From Mycobacterium sp. SMC-8 (GTDB lineage Bacteria; Actinomycetota; Actinomycetes; Mycobacteriales; Mycobacteriaceae): a stretch of DNA of 64,000 bases. The notes under the pieces were generated by a model. It was not told the DNA's origin. It was given only the letters and a program-made list of their open reading frames with translations, and searched no databases. The stretch is taken from assembly GCF_025263565.1 (NCBI RefSeq), contig NZ_CP079865.1:5952001-6016000 (forward strand), read 5' to 3'. Shown piece by piece: positions 1 to 9,839 of this stretch (positions are counted from its first letter, which is position 1; the number at the start of each line of letters is the position of its first letter). The position numbers and the translations under genes are program-made.

Positions 1-1248
1 CAGTGGCTCAAGACCACCGGGCTCAACACGCTTCGCCCGGAGTTCGACGTCGACGCCGACGGCACGTTCACCCGGTTCGCGATCGCTCAGGGCGGCGCCA
101 AACCGGGTGCCGGGGAGACCCGCGTGCACCGGCTCGCGGTCGGCATCTACGACGACGACGCCTTCGGCAAGCTGGTCCGGGTGCACCGCGAGGAGCTCGA
201 CGTCGAGGACGCGACCACCGAAGTGCCTGCACTGCAGGGTGTTTCGCGGGGCAAGCTGATCCTGGTCAACGACGACGACCTGACCTACTGCTCAGCGCGG
301 CTAGACCCCGAATCGCTGCAGACGGTGCTGACCCGCATCGCCGACATCGCCGATCCGCTCCCCCGCACCCTGGCCTGGTCGGCGGCGTGGGAGATGACCC
401 GTGACGCCGAACTGCGGGCCCGCGACTTCGTCGCGCTGGTGATCAGCGGACTGCACGCCGAGTCCGAGGTCGGCGTCGCGCAGCGCCTGCTGCTGCAGGC
501 GCAGACGGCGCTGGGTTCCTACGCCGACCCGGCCTGGGCGGCCGAGAACGGCTGGCCGGCGTTCGGGGATGCGCTGCTGGACCTCGCCCGCGAATCCGCA
601 CCGGGGTCGGACCATCAGCTCGCGTTCGTCAACGCGCTGTGCACGTCGGTGCTGTCCCCGAACCACGTCGCGGTGCTGTCCACCCTGCTCGACAACGAGC
701 CCGCCGCGGTCAATCTGGCCGGCCTGGTGCTCGACACCGATCTGCGGTGGCGCGTGGTGACCGCGCTGGCGCGTGCCGGCGTGATCGACGCCGACGGTCC
801 GCAGACGCCGTTCATCGACGCCGAAGCCGCCAACGACCCCACGGCGGCCGGACGCCGCCAGGCCGCGGCGGCGTCGGCGGCGCGGCCCCAAGCGGCGGTC
901 AAGGACGCGGCGTGGGAACAGGTCGTCGAGGACGACACGCTGGCCAACATCACCGCGCGCGCGATCATCGGCGGTTTCGTCCAGCCCGGCCAGGGCGAGG
1001 TGCTGGCGCCGTTCCGGGACCGGTACTTCGGGGCGATCTCCGGAGTCTGGCAACGCCGATCCAGTGAGGTGGCGCAGACCGTGGTGGTCGGGCTGTACCC
1101 GTCGTGGGAGATCAGCCAGGACGCGCTGGACGCCGCCGACCGGTTCCTGTCGGATCCTGAGGTGCCGCCGGCGCTGCGCCGGCTCGTGCTGGAAGGCCGC
1201 GCCGGCGTCGAACGTTCACTGAAGGCCCGCCGGTTCGACGTGAGCTGA
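1..1248 (+). CDS. pepN: Aminopeptidase N, C-terminal part (5' end outside window)
   Basis: This is the last 415 residues of an M1-family zinc aminopeptidase, which removes N-terminal amino acids from peptides in the cytosol. The reading frame is open from base 1, so the gene starts upstream. The part present is the end of the catalytic-side region followed by the long helical ERAP1-like C-terminal domain (for example LPRTLAWSAAWEMTRD and the ending SLKARRFDVS). The HExxH zinc site is not in the window. In M. tuberculosis the equivalent gene is Rv2467, followed by the same downstream neighbours. The identity rests on the C-terminal domain plus synteny. Confidence 0.93.
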   Translation, partial: QWLKTTGLNTLRPEFDVDADGTFTRFAIAQGGAKPGAGETRVHRLAVGIYDDDAFGKLVRVHREELDVEDATTEVPALQGVSRGKLILVNDDDLTYCSARLDPESLQTVLTRIADIADPLPRTLAWSAAWEMTRDAELRARDFVALVISGLHAESEVGVAQRLLLQAQTALGSYADPAWAAENGWPAFGDALLDLARESAPGSDHQLAFVNALCTSVLSPNHVAVLSTLLDNEPAAVNLAGLVLDTDLRWRVVTALARAGVIDADGPQTPFIDAEAANDPTAAGRRQAAAASAARPQAAVKDAAWEQVVEDDTLANITARAIIGGFVQPGQGEVLAPFRDRYFGAISGVWQRRSSEVAQTVVVGLYPSWEISQDALDAADRFLSDPEVPPALRRLVLEGRAGVERSLKARRFDVS

Positions 1249-1269
1249 CTGCCTCGACACGCTGGTTCT

Positions 1270-1335
1270 GGCGCGAGCGTGCGAGTCTGCGGCCGACACG
1301 CCGATGGCGCAGCCGAGTTCGCGCACGCTCGCGCC
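1270..1335. repeat. Interspersed palindrome between pepN and HNH gene
   Basis: Arms at 1270-1283 (GGCGCGAGCGTGCG) and 1322-1335 (CGCACGCTCGCGCC) are perfect reverse complements of 14 bases, separated by a 38-base centre. The palindrome lies just after the pepN stop and just before the likely HNH start at 1349. There is no T-run, so it is not a classical terminator. It resembles short palindromic elements scattered between mycobacterial genes. Confidence 0.6.
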
Positions 1336-1348
1336 TCATGCTCGTGGG

Positions 1349-1741
1349 GTGGTGGTGAACAACAGTCGGCGGGCGCGCGCAGCGCGCCGTCGCAAGCGCC
1401 GAGTCGCCGCCGTCGTCAACGACCTCACCGACGCGCAGTGGGACGCGATCAAGGCGGCGTGGGACGGCTGCGCCTACTGCGGCAAGACCACGGGCACGAT
1501 GCAGCGCGACTGCGTCATGGCCATCTCGCGCGGGGGCCGCTACACCCTGGACAACGTGGTGCCGGCCTGCGCGGCGTGCAACGCCAGCAAATGCAACGAC
1601 GAGGTGACCGGCTGGCTGCGGCGCAAACGGCTCGACGAACGACTGTTCCTCGAACGCTACGTGCGGATCCGTTCCGAGCTTCTGTCGGCTCATCACGAAA
1701 CCGCCCTCACGGTAGCTACCGAGCCCCGGCACCTACCGTAA
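1349..1741 (+). CDS. HNH-like protein with Cys replacing the catalytic His
   Basis: A basic 130-residue protein (start taken at the GTG run 1349-1357; an ATG at 1304 is in frame but lies inside a palindrome). It has an HNH-endonuclease fold signature: CAYC (about residues 41-44), RDCVMAISRGG (53-63), and PACAACNASK (72-81), so both zinc-binding CxxC pairs and the Asn are present. The position that is normally the catalytic His of DHVIPxSRGG is Cys here (D54-C55). The neighbouring HNH protein at 2479-3144 keeps that His. The N-terminus is Arg-rich, which suggests nucleic-acid binding. It may be a binding protein or a nuclease using altered chemistry; the sequence does not decide. The stop lies within a 19-base palindrome. 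Confidence 0.75.
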   Translation: MVVNNSRRARAARRRKRRVAAVVNDLTDAQWDAIKAAWDGCAYCGKTTGTMQRDCVMAISRGGRYTLDNVVPACAACNASKCNDEVTGWLRRKRLDERLFLERYVRIRSELLSAHHETALTVATEPRHLP

Positions 1742-1752
1742 GGGCGGTTTCG
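1696..1752. terminator. Palindrome between convergent genes, probable bidirectional terminator
   Basis: Arms 1696-1714 and 1734-1752 are 19 bases long with one mismatch (CGAAACCGCCCTCACGGTA against its near-perfect reverse complement), with a 19-base loop. It covers the stop codon of the HNH-like gene and ends eight bases before the stop of the opposing gene. The stem is strong but there is no T-tract, as is common for actinobacterial stem-only terminators. Confidence 0.6.
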
Positions 1753-1759
1753 CGAAACG

Positions 1760-2236
1760 TCAGCGGGGCGAGACCCCGGCCGAGAGCACGCGGACAGCGC
1801 TGATCAGGCCATCGATCAGGTTGCCCTCTTTGAACGATGCGGCGGCTGCGGACACCCCGAGTGGAGCGGCCTCCTCGATGCCGCGGCCCCTGACCTCCGA
1901 GCCGTAGACGACCTCGATGGCCCGCTGATCCGGGGAGACCGCGAGCAGCACGGCGTTGTTCGGGGTGGGCACCCGGGCGAGGATCTCGCGGGCGGTGGCC
2001 GCTGTGTCGGCGCCCAGGTCGCCGATGTACACGGCGAACCGCGCCTTGGCCGCACGCGACCCGAACTTCAGCGCGTTGTCGAGGACCACCAGGTCCTTGG
2101 TCGGGAACGGGTACTGCACCGACAGGGCGCCGGGCTCGGTGACCGCCGAGATCCGTCCACTGGCGGTGATGGCCGACCCGTACGGCAGTTCAGCTACCTC
2201 GAGCGCGCCCGCCCTGGTCACTTCACCACTTGCCAC
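1760..2236 (-). CDS. Conserved mycobacterial protein, DUF5130-like (TPM-like fold)
   Basis: A 158-residue soluble protein equivalent to Rv2468c. The middle ([20 protein letters not shown]) and the segment [20 protein letters not shown] resemble the TPM/DUF5130 alpha-beta fold, which has no agreed biochemical activity. A GTG at 2245 is in frame, but GGAGG abuts it. The GTG at 2236 sits seven bases after the GGAGG, so I prefer 2236. The start overlaps the end of the small membrane-protein gene at 2223-2453, which suggests coupled translation from one transcript. Function is unknown. Confidence 0.82.
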   Translation of the reverse strand: MASGEVTRAGALEVAELPYGSAITASGRISAVTEPGALSVQYPFPTKDLVVLDNALKFGSRAAKARFAVYIGDLGADTAATAREILARVPTPNNAVLLAVSPDQRAIEVVYGSEVRGRGIEEAAPLGVSAAAASFKEGNLIDGLISAVRVLSAGVSPR

Positions 2237-2453
2237 TTGCGCCACCTCCGATCGTCAGGTGCGAACCGTGGCCGTGGCCGTGGTCCGCCGGTTCCTCGGC
2301 CGCCCACAAGATGGGCTCGTGTGTCCACTTCTCGGACATGTCGAACGTCGCGGCATGCGGGCCCTTCTTGGTGAAGATGAACAGCGACAGAAGCCCGGCC
2401 AGCGCCAGCGGGACCACTACGAAGCTTGCATGCGCAAGAGCTGTTGAGTTCAC
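2223..2453 (-). CDS. Small single-span membrane protein (Rv2468A-like)
   Basis: A 76-residue protein with one clear membrane segment near residues 9-27 ([18 protein letters not shown]), followed by KK (a positive-inside signal) and a soluble tail. The tail carries a His/Gly run (DHGHGHGSH) that could bind metal. The start is the GTG at 2453; an upstream in-frame start at 2495 would overlap the HNH gene and add an uncharacteristic Arg-rich leader. It lies between Rv2468c- and Rv2469c-like genes and overlaps the former. No function is assignable. Confidence 0.75.
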   Translation of the reverse strand: MNSTALAHASFVVVPLALAGLLSLFIFTKKGPHAATFDMSEKWTHEPILWAAEEPADHGHGHGSHLTIGGGASGKW

Positions 2454-2478
2454 GCGCAAACCGTATCCCACGGCCCGT

Positions 2479-3144
2479 TCAGGCCGCTCCCTCACCCAGG
2501 TATCTGACCCAGGCCGGGTGGAGTTCCTTGACGCTGGACAGCAGCCGCCAGTGCTGTCCCTTGGGCGGCAGCGGCGTGGTGTGCAGCGCCCAGCCCAGCT
2601 CGCTGAGCAGGCGGTCGGCTTTGCGGTGGTTGCACGCTGAGCATGCCGCCACGCAGTTCTCCCAGGAATGTGCGCCGCCGCGGCTGCGCGGAATCACATG
2701 GTCGACGGTGTCGGCCTTCGCGCCGCAGTACGCGCAGCGGAAGCGATCGCGGTGCATCAGCGCCGCCCGGGTCATCGGGATGCGAGCCCGGTAGGGCACC
2801 CGCACGTAGGTGCGCAGCCGGATCACCGTCGGGATGACGATCGAGCGCGTCGCCGAGTGGATGACCGGGCCCACCGGATCGTCGTGGACGACGTCGGCCT
2901 TGTCGCACATCAACATGACCACCGCCCGGCGCAGCGGTAGGGCGGTGAGAGGCTCGTAGGTCGAGTTCAGCAGCAGCACCCGCCGGCGACCCCACAGCGA
3001 CGCGTCATGGGGCGCGTGGTGGGAGATGTCGGCGGCGGGGGCGACGCTGTGCAGGGCGCGCGAGGCAGCGACCGATGTCGACCCGGATGAGCCCGCCGCG
3101 GCCCGGTGATGCCGGTGGCCGCGTCCGTTCTTACGCTGCGCCAT
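2479..3144 (-). CDS. HNH endonuclease family protein (Rv2469c-like)
   Basis: A 221-residue protein with a canonical HNH domain near its C-terminus: CAYCG, then [19 protein letters not shown], then CSACNHRK. This gives two CxxC zinc pairs, the catalytic His, the central Asn and the final Asn/His region. The N-terminal 40 residues are basic and His/Ser-rich. The start at ATG 3144 is preceded by GGAGG at four bases' spacing; the ATG at 3189 lacks this. It probably cleaves or nicks DNA with a divalent metal, but its target is unknown and there is no linked methylase or toxin partner. It is a core gene in mycobacteria by synteny. Confidence 0.85.
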   Translation of the reverse strand: MAQRKNGRGHRHHRAAAGSSGSTSVAASRALHSVAPAADISHHAPHDASLWGRRRVLLLNSTYEPLTALPLRRAVVMLMCDKADVVHDDPVGPVIHSATRSIVIPTVIRLRTYVRVPYRARIPMTRAALMHRDRFRCAYCGAKADTVDHVIPRSRGGAHSWENCVAACSACNHRKADRLLSELGWALHTTPLPPKGQHWRLLSSVKELHPAWVRYLGEGAA

Positions 3145-3287
3145 ACGTCCTCCGTCGGACAGTCCACCACGGATCCCGCCCGATCGCACGGCAATTCTGC
3201 AGGTGTTCGCTGGTCAGTCGATGAACATCGCGTGACCGGACGGCCGCCACCCGTGCTGACGCGGCCGGATCTCGGCGATGGCCCACA

Positions 3288-3698
3288 ATGGAGGAGATGG
3301 ACGCGCAGAGCAAGCAGCAGTCGTTCTATGACGCGGTGGGCGGGCACGACACGTTCCGCACCCTGGTGTCGCGGTTCTACCAACTCGTCCGCGAGGACGA
3401 GATCCTGCGGCCGTTATATCCCGAGGACGACCTCGACGGCGCCGAGGAGCGCCTGCGCATGTTCCTCGAGCAGTACTGGGGCGGGCCGCGCACCTACTCC
3501 GATCAGCGCGGTCACCCGCGGTTGCGAATGCGCCACGCACCGTTTCGGATCGGGTATCTGGAACGCGACGCCTGGTTGCGCTGCATGCACACCGCGGTGG
3601 CCGAGATCGACGCCGCCACCCTCGACGACGCGCACCGGCGGGAACTGATCGGTTACCTGGAGATGGCCGCCGATTCGATGGTCAACTCGCCGTTCTGA
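3288..3698 (+). CDS. glbO: Group II truncated haemoglobin O
   Basis: A 136-residue 2/2 haemoglobin that binds haem and O2 (Rv2470). Diagnostic features are FYDAVGG near the N-terminus, the B-helix Tyr in [18 protein letters not shown], the WGGP motif ([20 protein letters not shown]) and the proximal-His region RMRHAPF. The ending NSPF matches the family. The ATG at 3288 is used; an ATG at 3297 is equally possible because the only SD-like sequence is inside the first codons. It is divergent from the HNH gene. The aglA/trehalose-synthase-type gene found next in M. tuberculosis is absent here. Confidence 0.92.
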   Translation: MEEMDAQSKQQSFYDAVGGHDTFRTLVSRFYQLVREDEILRPLYPEDDLDGAEERLRMFLEQYWGGPRTYSDQRGHPRLRMRHAPFRIGYLERDAWLRCMHTAVAEIDAATLDDAHRRELIGYLEMAADSMVNSPF

Positions 3699-3735
3699 GG
3701 AATCCGGCCGTCCTGGCGGGTTCCGGCTGCCCGGC

Positions 3736-4416
3736 TCAGCTCAACACCACCGCCGGGTCGCCGCGGCGGCGGTACACGCTGCCGAACCGGGCATCGATGC
3801 GCAGCCACGCCGCCGTCGCCCGCACCCGCACCACCTCATCGGCACCGACCGACTCCGGGGCGAACCGGTCGCGCGCCGGGGCCTGCGGCAGGAATCCCAT
3901 CGCCGTCAGTGCGAACACACAACGCATCGGTACCCCCGCACTGCCCAGGGTTGACGACACCGCCAGGACCTCCTGATCGAGCAGCGACGGCGGCGGGCCG
4001 TGCGCACCCGAGTGCTCCTTGGCCAGAGTGGTCCCCCGCTGCGCCAGGTCGAGCATGACGTGGGCGGGTACGTCGTCGAGATGGACAAAGCCGGTGTCGG
4101 GCGGCAGCGCGCCGCGCCAGGCGGAGTCCATCGCGAAACCGGGGTCGACGTACCCGTCGGCCGCGGCCGCGGCCAGGCCGCGCCGCAGCGCGTCGGCGCT
4201 GGCGCACAGGTCGGCTGGTGCGGTCCGGCCCGCCACGACCCGGCCGGCGAGCACATCGAAGCCGGTCGGCGCCCAGGCGACCACGGCGTCGGCGTCGCGG
4301 CGGCGCAGCCGGATCACGGCGGCCTCGTCGAGCCGCAGCACCCGTTCGGCGAACCGCGCCAGGTCCTCCCGCTGCGCGGCCTGCGCCAGCCACAGTCCCC
4401 GCTCGGCGACGGTCAT
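3736..4416 (-). CDS. Conserved hypothetical protein (Rv2474c-like)
   Basis: A 226-residue Ala-rich soluble protein without signal peptide, membrane segment or recognised catalytic motif. Conserved-looking stretches are GFVHLDDVPAHVMLDLAQRG and PPSLLDQEVLAVSS. Its start overlaps the stop of the upstream thioesterase gene by four bases, so it is the last gene of a gdh-thioesterase-hypothetical transcript. The same order occurs as Rv2474c-Rv2475c-Rv2476c. I do not recognise a function. Confidence 0.82.
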   Translation of the reverse strand: MTVAERGLWLAQAAQREDLARFAERVLRLDEAAVIRLRRRDADAVVAWAPTGFDVLAGRVVAGRTAPADLCASADALRRGLAAAAADGYVDPGFAMDSAWRGALPPDTGFVHLDDVPAHVMLDLAQRGTTLAKEHSGAHGPPPSLLDQEVLAVSSTLGSAGVPMRCVFALTAMGFLPQAPARDRFAPESVGADEVVRVRATAAWLRIDARFGSVYRRRGDPAVVLS

Positions 4417-4832
4417 CGCATCCAGCCGCGCAGATACTTGCGCTGCGCCTCGGAAAGCCGTTGCAGCCGCTGCTCTTCGATGTGCACCGCCGCGAGCTGG
4501 GTGTCGGCGACCACCGCCGGACGTGACTCGGGCGACGCCCCTACCGAGCGCACCTCGTAGCCGATCGTGAAGTCGACCGCCCGTACCCGTTTGGCGAACA
4601 TCGTGACCTGAAGTGGTGAGTCGATCAGCCGCAGCTGCGCCTTGTAGGAGATGTTCACCTCGGCGATCAGCAGCCCGATCGTGGTGATCTCGTCGCCGAA
4701 AGGCTCACGCAGGAAAGGGATTCTGGCTTCCTCAAGGATGGTGACCATGGTGGCGTGGTTGATGTGCTGGTACATGTCGATGTCCGACCACCGCACGTGC
4801 ACCGGCGCCGTGAAGCCGTGTCGATCCGTCAC
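4413..4832 (-). CDS. 4HBT-type hotdog acyl-CoA thioesterase (Rv2475c-like)
   Basis: A 139-residue single hotdog domain that hydrolyses acyl-CoA thioesters. The active-site motif is near the N-terminus: [20 protein letters not shown], with the Asp and the His-Ile-Asn pattern of the 4-hydroxybenzoyl-CoA thioesterase family, followed by the central helix LEEARIPFL. Length is normal for the family. It overlaps gdh by four bases upstream and the Rv2474c-like gene downstream, so all three should be co-translated. The natural substrate is not shown by the sequence. Confidence 0.88.
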   Translation of the reverse strand: MTDRHGFTAPVHVRWSDIDMYQHINHATMVTILEEARIPFLREPFGDEITTIGLLIAEVNISYKAQLRLIDSPLQVTMFAKRVRAVDFTIGYEVRSVGASPESRPAVVADTQLAAVHIEEQRLQRLSEAQRKYLRGWMR

Positions 4833-7800
4833 CCACTCGATCCTGTTCCGCTCGTCCTTGTCATGCTTCGAATCTGTCGCGCCGCGACCGACAATGTGGC
4901 CAGGTCGTGCTCACCGCTCTCGTACAGTTCGGCCAGAGTGCGCCTGGCCCGGCTGATGCGCGAGCTGTTGGTCATCTCCCATTCGGCGATCTTCTCGGGG
5001 CCGCTCTCGTCGGGCTCACCCACAGCCAGCACATCGAAGCACAGCGCCCGAAGCGAACCGTAGATGTCGTCGCGAATCGCCAACCGCGCCAACGAATGCC
5101 ACCGGTCGTTGCGGGATAGTCGTGACACCGCGGTCAGCAGCCCGTCGGTGCCGAGGTGGTCCATCAGCGCGAAATAGGTGTCGGCGACCTCGGCCGCGTC
5201 GCGGTCGACGATGTCGGCGATGTCGATCACGTCGAGCAGGCTGAACTGGTACAGCCCCGAGGCCACCATGTAGGCGACGTCATCGGGGACGCCCTGTGAG
5301 CTGAACTCAGCGGCCTCCTTGGCGACGATCGCCTTGTCATCCCCGCGCAGCCACTCCGGCATCCACGGTGTCAGAGCCCTGACCTTCTCGGCGAACCGGT
5401 TGATCTCGGCGCCGACGGCCAGCGGCTGCGGCCGGTAGTTCAGCAGCCACCGCGCGGCGCGGTCGATGAGCCGGCGCAGGTCGAGCGTCATCCTGTCGGT
5501 GACCGCCACCGACGCGCCGTTGAGACCGGCCTCCCGGATCTGGCGCCACACCCGGCCGACCCCGAAGATGGCGTCGACGGCGACGAAGCTGCGGATCGCA
5601 TCGACGGGCGCCACCCCGACGTCCTCGGTGACGCGGTAGGCATACGAGATGCCCGCCGTGTCGACGACGTCGTTGACCAGCATGGCGGTGACGATCTCGC
5701 GGCGCAGCTGGTGGGTCCGGATCTCGGGGCCGAACTGGTCGCGCAGCGTGACCGGGAAATAGGACGGCAACCGGGAGGCGAACACCTCCTGGTCGGGCAA
5801 ATCCCCGTCGAGCAGGTCGGCCTTCAGCGCCAATTTCACGTGGGCCATCAGCGTCGCCAGTTCCGGCGAGGTCAATCCCATTCCGGCGTCGGTGCGTCGC
5901 CGGATCTCCTTCTCCGACGGCAGCGCCTCCAGCTCCCGGTTCAGCCCCCGTTCGGCGGCGAGGTCCTTGATCATCCGGGCGTGCACGTTCAGCAGGCTGG
6001 CCGCGTTGGCTCTGCTGGTGCCGAGTAGGTCGTTCTGACTCTCGTTGTCGGCCAACACGAGTCGGCCCACCTCGTCGGTCATCGACAGCAGCAGGTCGGT
6101 GCGGTCCTGCGCGGCGACCTTCCCCGCGGTGACCAGCGAGTCGATCAGGATCTTGATGTTGACCTCGTGGTCAGAACAGTCCACGCCCGCGGAGTTGTCC
6201 AGCGCGTCGGTGTTGATGCGCCCGCCACACAGGTCGAACTCCGTGCGACCCAGCGGGGTCACGCCGAGGTTGCCCCCTTCACCGATCACCTTGGCGCGCA
6301 CCTGATTGCCGTTGACGCGCACCGCATCGTTGGCACGGTCGCCGACGTCGGCGTCGGCTTCGGTCTCGGCCTTGATGTAGGTGCCGATACCGCCGTTCCA
6401 CAGCAGATCTGCCGGCGCCTTGAGGATCGCCTTCATCAGCGCCGGCGGAGTGAGCTCAGTGGCGTCGTCGCCGAGTCCGAGCGCGGCCCGCGCCTGCGGG
6501 CTGATCGTGATCGACTTCTGCTGCCGGCTGTACACGCCGCCACCCTCGCTGATCAGCGACTTGTCGTAGTCGTCCCAGCTGGACCGCGGCAGGTCGAACA
6601 GGCGCTTGCGCTCCTCCCACGACGACGCGGCGTCGGGGTCCGGATCGATGAAGATGTGCCGGTGGTCGAACGCGGCCAGCAGCCGGATGTGCTTGGACAG
6701 CAACATCCCGTTACCGAACACGTCGCCACTCATGTCGCCGACGCCGACGACGGTGAAGTCCTCGGACTGGGTGTCCACGCCCATCTCACGGAAGTGGCGC
6801 TTGACCGATTCCCAGGCTCCCCTGGCGGTGATGCCCATCGCCTTGTGGTCGTAGCCGACCGAACCACCCGAGGCGAAGGCGTCCCCCAGCCAGAAGCCGT
6901 AGGATTTCGCGACGTCGTTGGCGATGTCGGAGAACGTGGCGGTGCCCTTGTCGGCCGCGACGACGAGGTACGCGTCGTCACCGTCACGGCGGACGACATC
7001 GGAGGGCGCGACGATGTCACCGCTGATTTTGTCGACGTTGTCGGTGATGTCCAGCAGGCCGGCGATGAACAGCCGGTAGCAGGCCACTCCCTCGTCCCGG
7101 GTGGCCTCGCGGTCGGCAGCGGCCTCACCGGTGGGCGCCGGCGGGTGTTTGACGACGAAACCGCCCTTGGCGCCGACCGGCACGATGACGGCGTTCTTCA
7201 CCGCCTGGGCCTTCACCAGACCGAGGATCTCGGTGCGGAAGTCCTCGCGGCGGTCCGACCAGCGTAGCCCGCCGCGGGCGACGTACCCGAACCGCAGGTG
7301 CACACCCTCGACCCGGGGTGAGTACACGAAGATCTCGAATTTCGGCCGGGGCAAGGGTAATTCGTCGATGAGTTCGGGATTCACCTTGAACGACAACACG
7401 TTCTGCGCGCGCGCCGACTCCGCACGCGTGATGAAGTAGTTCGTGCGCAGGGTGGCCTGGATCATCGACGCGAACGCCCGCAGCACGCGGTCGGTGTCGA
7501 GGCTGACCAGGGCGTCGATGTCGGCGGCGACGGCCGCGGCGGCGGCCTGCGCGTCGCGGTTGGCCCCGCCCGAGTTCTGCTCGACGGGGCGGAACAGCGC
7601 CTCGAAGAGCTCGATGAGCGAACGGGCGGTGCCTGCGTTGTCGTTGAGCACCGACTCGACATGGCCCTGGCTGTAGGCGAACCCGGCCTGTTTGAGGTAT
7701 TTGGCGTACGCGCGCAGCACCGACACCTGCCGCCAGGTGAGCCCCGCGCGCAGCACCAGCTCGTTGAACCGGTCGATCTCGGCATGGCCGTGCCAGATGG

Positions 7801-9724
7801 CGGTGACGGCGTCGGCGAACCGCTGCGCGTAGGCCTCGCGCTGCTCCCCCGACGGGGCTTCGGGGACACCACGGTGCGGCCTCACCTTGAACTGGTAGAT
7901 CCAGACCGGCAGACCGTCGGGCCGGGTCACCGTGAACGGCCGCTCTTCGAGCACGACCACACCCATCGACTGCAGCATCGGCAGCAGACGGCTCAGCGAG
8001 GCCGACCGCCCGCCGAGATACCAGTTCAGGTGGGACACCCCGGGTTCGGTGCTGTCGTCGCCGTCGGTCAGTACCAACTTGACCGAATCATCCTGCAGCT
8101 CTTCAATGATCGCGATGTCGGCGAGCGCGTGGGTGGGCTCGACCGCTTGCTTGTACACCTCGGAGAACGCCGACGCGTAGTGCTCCGCAGTCGCGTGATC
8201 GACCTCGGAACCTGCGGCGACGGCCCCCATCAGCCGGTCGCCCCACGTGCGGGCCGCCTCGGTGAGCAGGTCCTGGATCCGCGACTCGTTGGCCTCGGAG
8301 ACGTCGACGTCCTGCTGTCGGGTGCCCTCGGGTAGCCGCACGGTGAAATGCACGACAGCCCAGGGTGACTCGCTGACCCTGGCGGCGTAGTCGATGCTGA
8401 CGCCCCCGAGCTCGCGCACCAGGATGTCCTGCATGTCCAGCCGCACGGCGGTGGTGTACCGATCGCGCGGCAGGTACACCAGACACGACACGAAGTGGGC
8501 GAGCGGGTCCACGCGCAGGAACAGCAGCGTGCGACGCCTCGATCCCAGATCCACCACCGCCATCGCCATGTCGAGCAGACCTCGGGCGGTGAGGGCGAAC
8601 AGTTCCGCACGCGGGATGGTCTGGATGATGTCGAGCAGAAGCTGTCCAGGATTACCGGGGTCACGATGGGCCATCGCCAGCGCGTCGTTGACCCGCCGGG
8701 ACACCAGCGGGATCTCCAGCACGTTCGCGTTCGCCGCCGCCACCGTGAACATACCGATGAACCGGTGCTCGATGGCCGCGGTGTCGTCGGCACCATTGTC
8801 GGCGGACTGCTCGCGCACCACCACGAGCTGCGGATACGCGCCGTGGCGCAGGAAGCTCGGGATCGTGGCCTGCGCCAGCGTCAGCAGTTCGTCCTTGTTG
8901 GTCAGCGGCGGCAACACGTCCTGGCGCAGCCGCAGCACCCCGAGTCGGCTGGAGGCGTCGACGGTGGCCTCCCCGTCCCTGACCGGGCAGCGTTGGTAGC
9001 CCAGCAGCACGAAATGCCCGTCGGCCAGCCAGCGCAACAACGCCGCCACGTCCTTGCGGTCGGGGCTCGGGAACCGCCGTCCGGAGTCACCATCGAGTTC
9101 GGCGGCGAGCACGCGCAGCGCCGCGACCATGTCGGAGGAATCACGCGCGACCTGCCTGGCGTCGGCGAGCACGCCGGGCAGCAGTTCCTCGGCCTCGGCC
9201 AGCGCCCGCCGGTCGACCGAGCCGGCGAGCTGCACGTGGACCCACGTCTCGTCGACTCCGTCGCCGAACGTCGCTTCCGATGACGGCACGATGTCCAGCA
9301 ATTCGCCACCGCTGCCCCGGCGGACCCGGAACACCGGGTTCATGATCGCGGTGTAGGCGACCCCGATGCGGTGCAGCAGCACCGTGATCGAGTCCATCAG
9401 CATGGTCGCGTTGTCGGTGACCACCTGCAGCGCGGGCCCGAACCCGCCCTCGGCGTCCGCGGCGTGGACGGCGACGCGGGTGGCGCCGGGCGACCGGTGG
9501 GCACCGAGCCGGTATTGCGCCGCGACCAGCGCCGGACCGGCGAGCGTGTCGGCACCCGGACGCCGTAGCGGACCCGTGACGGCCCCTTCGGCACCGGGGG
9601 CACCGCCGTGCGGGCCGCGGTAGGTCGCCAGGTAGCAAGGGAGCAACCGATCGATGACCTCAGCCGGGACCACCGGGTCGCCCTGGCCAGCCGAACTGTT
9701 GATTGCACCTGGATTCAACGACAT
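4829..9724 (-). CDS. gdh: NAD-dependent glutamate dehydrogenase, large (about 180 kDa) class
   Basis: A 1631-residue enzyme that converts glutamate to 2-oxoglutarate and ammonia with NAD (Rv2476c, 1624 residues). The long N-terminal half carries ACT-like regulatory regions, and the catalytic core lies in the middle ([38 protein letters not shown] with the catalytic Lys, and [15 protein letters not shown] for the nucleotide-binding part). The C-terminal helical region is typical of this class. The start at 9724 has AGGAG six bases upstream. In mycobacteria this enzyme links nitrogen and TCA metabolism and is controlled by the FHA protein GarA; that is knowledge of the family, not visible here. 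A perfect 12-base inverted repeat lies about 40 bases upstream of the start. Confidence 0.96.
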   Translation of the reverse strand: MSLNPGAINSSAGQGDPVVPAEVIDRLLPCYLATYRGPHGGAPGAEGAVTGPLRRPGADTLAGPALVAAQYRLGAHRSPGATRVAVHAADAEGGFGPALQVVTDNATMLMDSITVLLHRIGVAYTAIMNPVFRVRRGSGGELLDIVPSSEATFGDGVDETWVHVQLAGSVDRRALAEAEELLPGVLADARQVARDSSDMVAALRVLAAELDGDSGRRFPSPDRKDVAALLRWLADGHFVLLGYQRCPVRDGEATVDASSRLGVLRLRQDVLPPLTNKDELLTLAQATIPSFLRHGAYPQLVVVREQSADNGADDTAAIEHRFIGMFTVAAANANVLEIPLVSRRVNDALAMAHRDPGNPGQLLLDIIQTIPRAELFALTARGLLDMAMAVVDLGSRRRTLLFLRVDPLAHFVSCLVYLPRDRYTTAVRLDMQDILVRELGGVSIDYAARVSESPWAVVHFTVRLPEGTRQQDVDVSEANESRIQDLLTEAARTWGDRLMGAVAAGSEVDHATAEHYASAFSEVYKQAVEPTHALADIAIIEELQDDSVKLVLTDGDDSTEPGVSHLNWYLGGRSASLSRLLPMLQSMGVVVLEERPFTVTRPDGLPVWIYQFKVRPHRGVPEAPSGEQREAYAQRFADAVTAIWHGHAEIDRFNELVLRAGLTWRQVSVLRAYAKYLKQAGFAYSQGHVESVLNDNAGTARSLIELFEALFRPVEQNSGGANRDAQAAAAAVAADIDALVSLDTDRVLRAFASMIQATLRTNYFITRAESARAQNVLSFKVNPELIDELPLPRPKFEIFVYSPRVEGVHLRFGYVARGGLRWSDRREDFRTEILGLVKAQAVKNAVIVPVGAKGGFVVKHPPAPTGEAAADREATRDEGVACYRLFIAGLLDITDNVDKISGDIVAPSDVVRRDGDDAYLVVAADKGTATFSDIANDVAKSYGFWLGDAFASGGSVGYDHKAMGITARGAWESVKRHFREMGVDTQSEDFTVVGVGDMSGDVFGNGMLLSKHIRLLAAFDHRHIFIDPDPDAASSWEERKRLFDLPRSSWDDYDKSLISEGGGVYSRQQKSITISPQARAALGLGDDATELTPPALMKAILKAPADLLWNGGIGTYIKAETEADADVGDRANDAVRVNGNQVRAKVIGEGGNLGVTPLGRTEFDLCGGRINTDALDNSAGVDCSDHEVNIKILIDSLVTAGKVAAQDRTDLLLSMTDEVGRLVLADNESQNDLLGTSRANAASLLNVHARMIKDLAAERGLNRELEALPSEKEIRRRTDAGMGLTSPELATLMAHVKLALKADLLDGDLPDQEVFASRLPSYFPVTLRDQFGPEIRTHQLRREIVTAMLVNDVVDTAGISYAYRVTEDVGVAPVDAIRSFVAVDAIFGVGRVWRQIREAGLNGASVAVTDRMTLDLRRLIDRAARWLLNYRPQPLAVGAEINRFAEKVRALTPWMPEWLRGDDKAIVAKEAAEFSSQGVPDDVAYMVASGLYQFSLLDVIDIADIVDRDAAEVADTYFALMDHLGTDGLLTAVSRLSRNDRWHSLARLAIRDDIYGSLRALCFDVLAVGEPDESGPEKIAEWEMTNSSRISRARRTLAELYESGEHDLATLSVAARQIRSMTRTSGTGSSG

Positions 9725-9765
9725 TCGCCGCTCCTGACTCGCACGCGCACCGGCCGCCGTTGGCT

Positions 9766-9821
9766 GTAACCGGGTGCCGTGGGCTCGGTTGGTGTTGCTC
9801 CTCGCGTCCGCACCCGGTTAC
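9766..9821. terminator. Inverted repeat between ettA and gdh
   Basis: GTAACCGGGTGC at 9766-9777 pairs perfectly with GCACCCGGTTAC at 9810-9821 across a 32-base loop. It sits between the ettA stop (9840) and the gdh start (9724), both on the minus strand. It could terminate or attenuate ettA transcription or act in the gdh leader. There is no T-run. Confidence 0.45.
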
Positions 9822-9839
9822 CTGGTCCGCACGACGAGA

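Noticed and set aside
2479..3144. The two HNH proteins as a restriction or defence system
   Set aside because: No methyltransferase, helicase, toxin or sensor partner is adjacent, and the neighbours are housekeeping genes conserved in order across mycobacteria.
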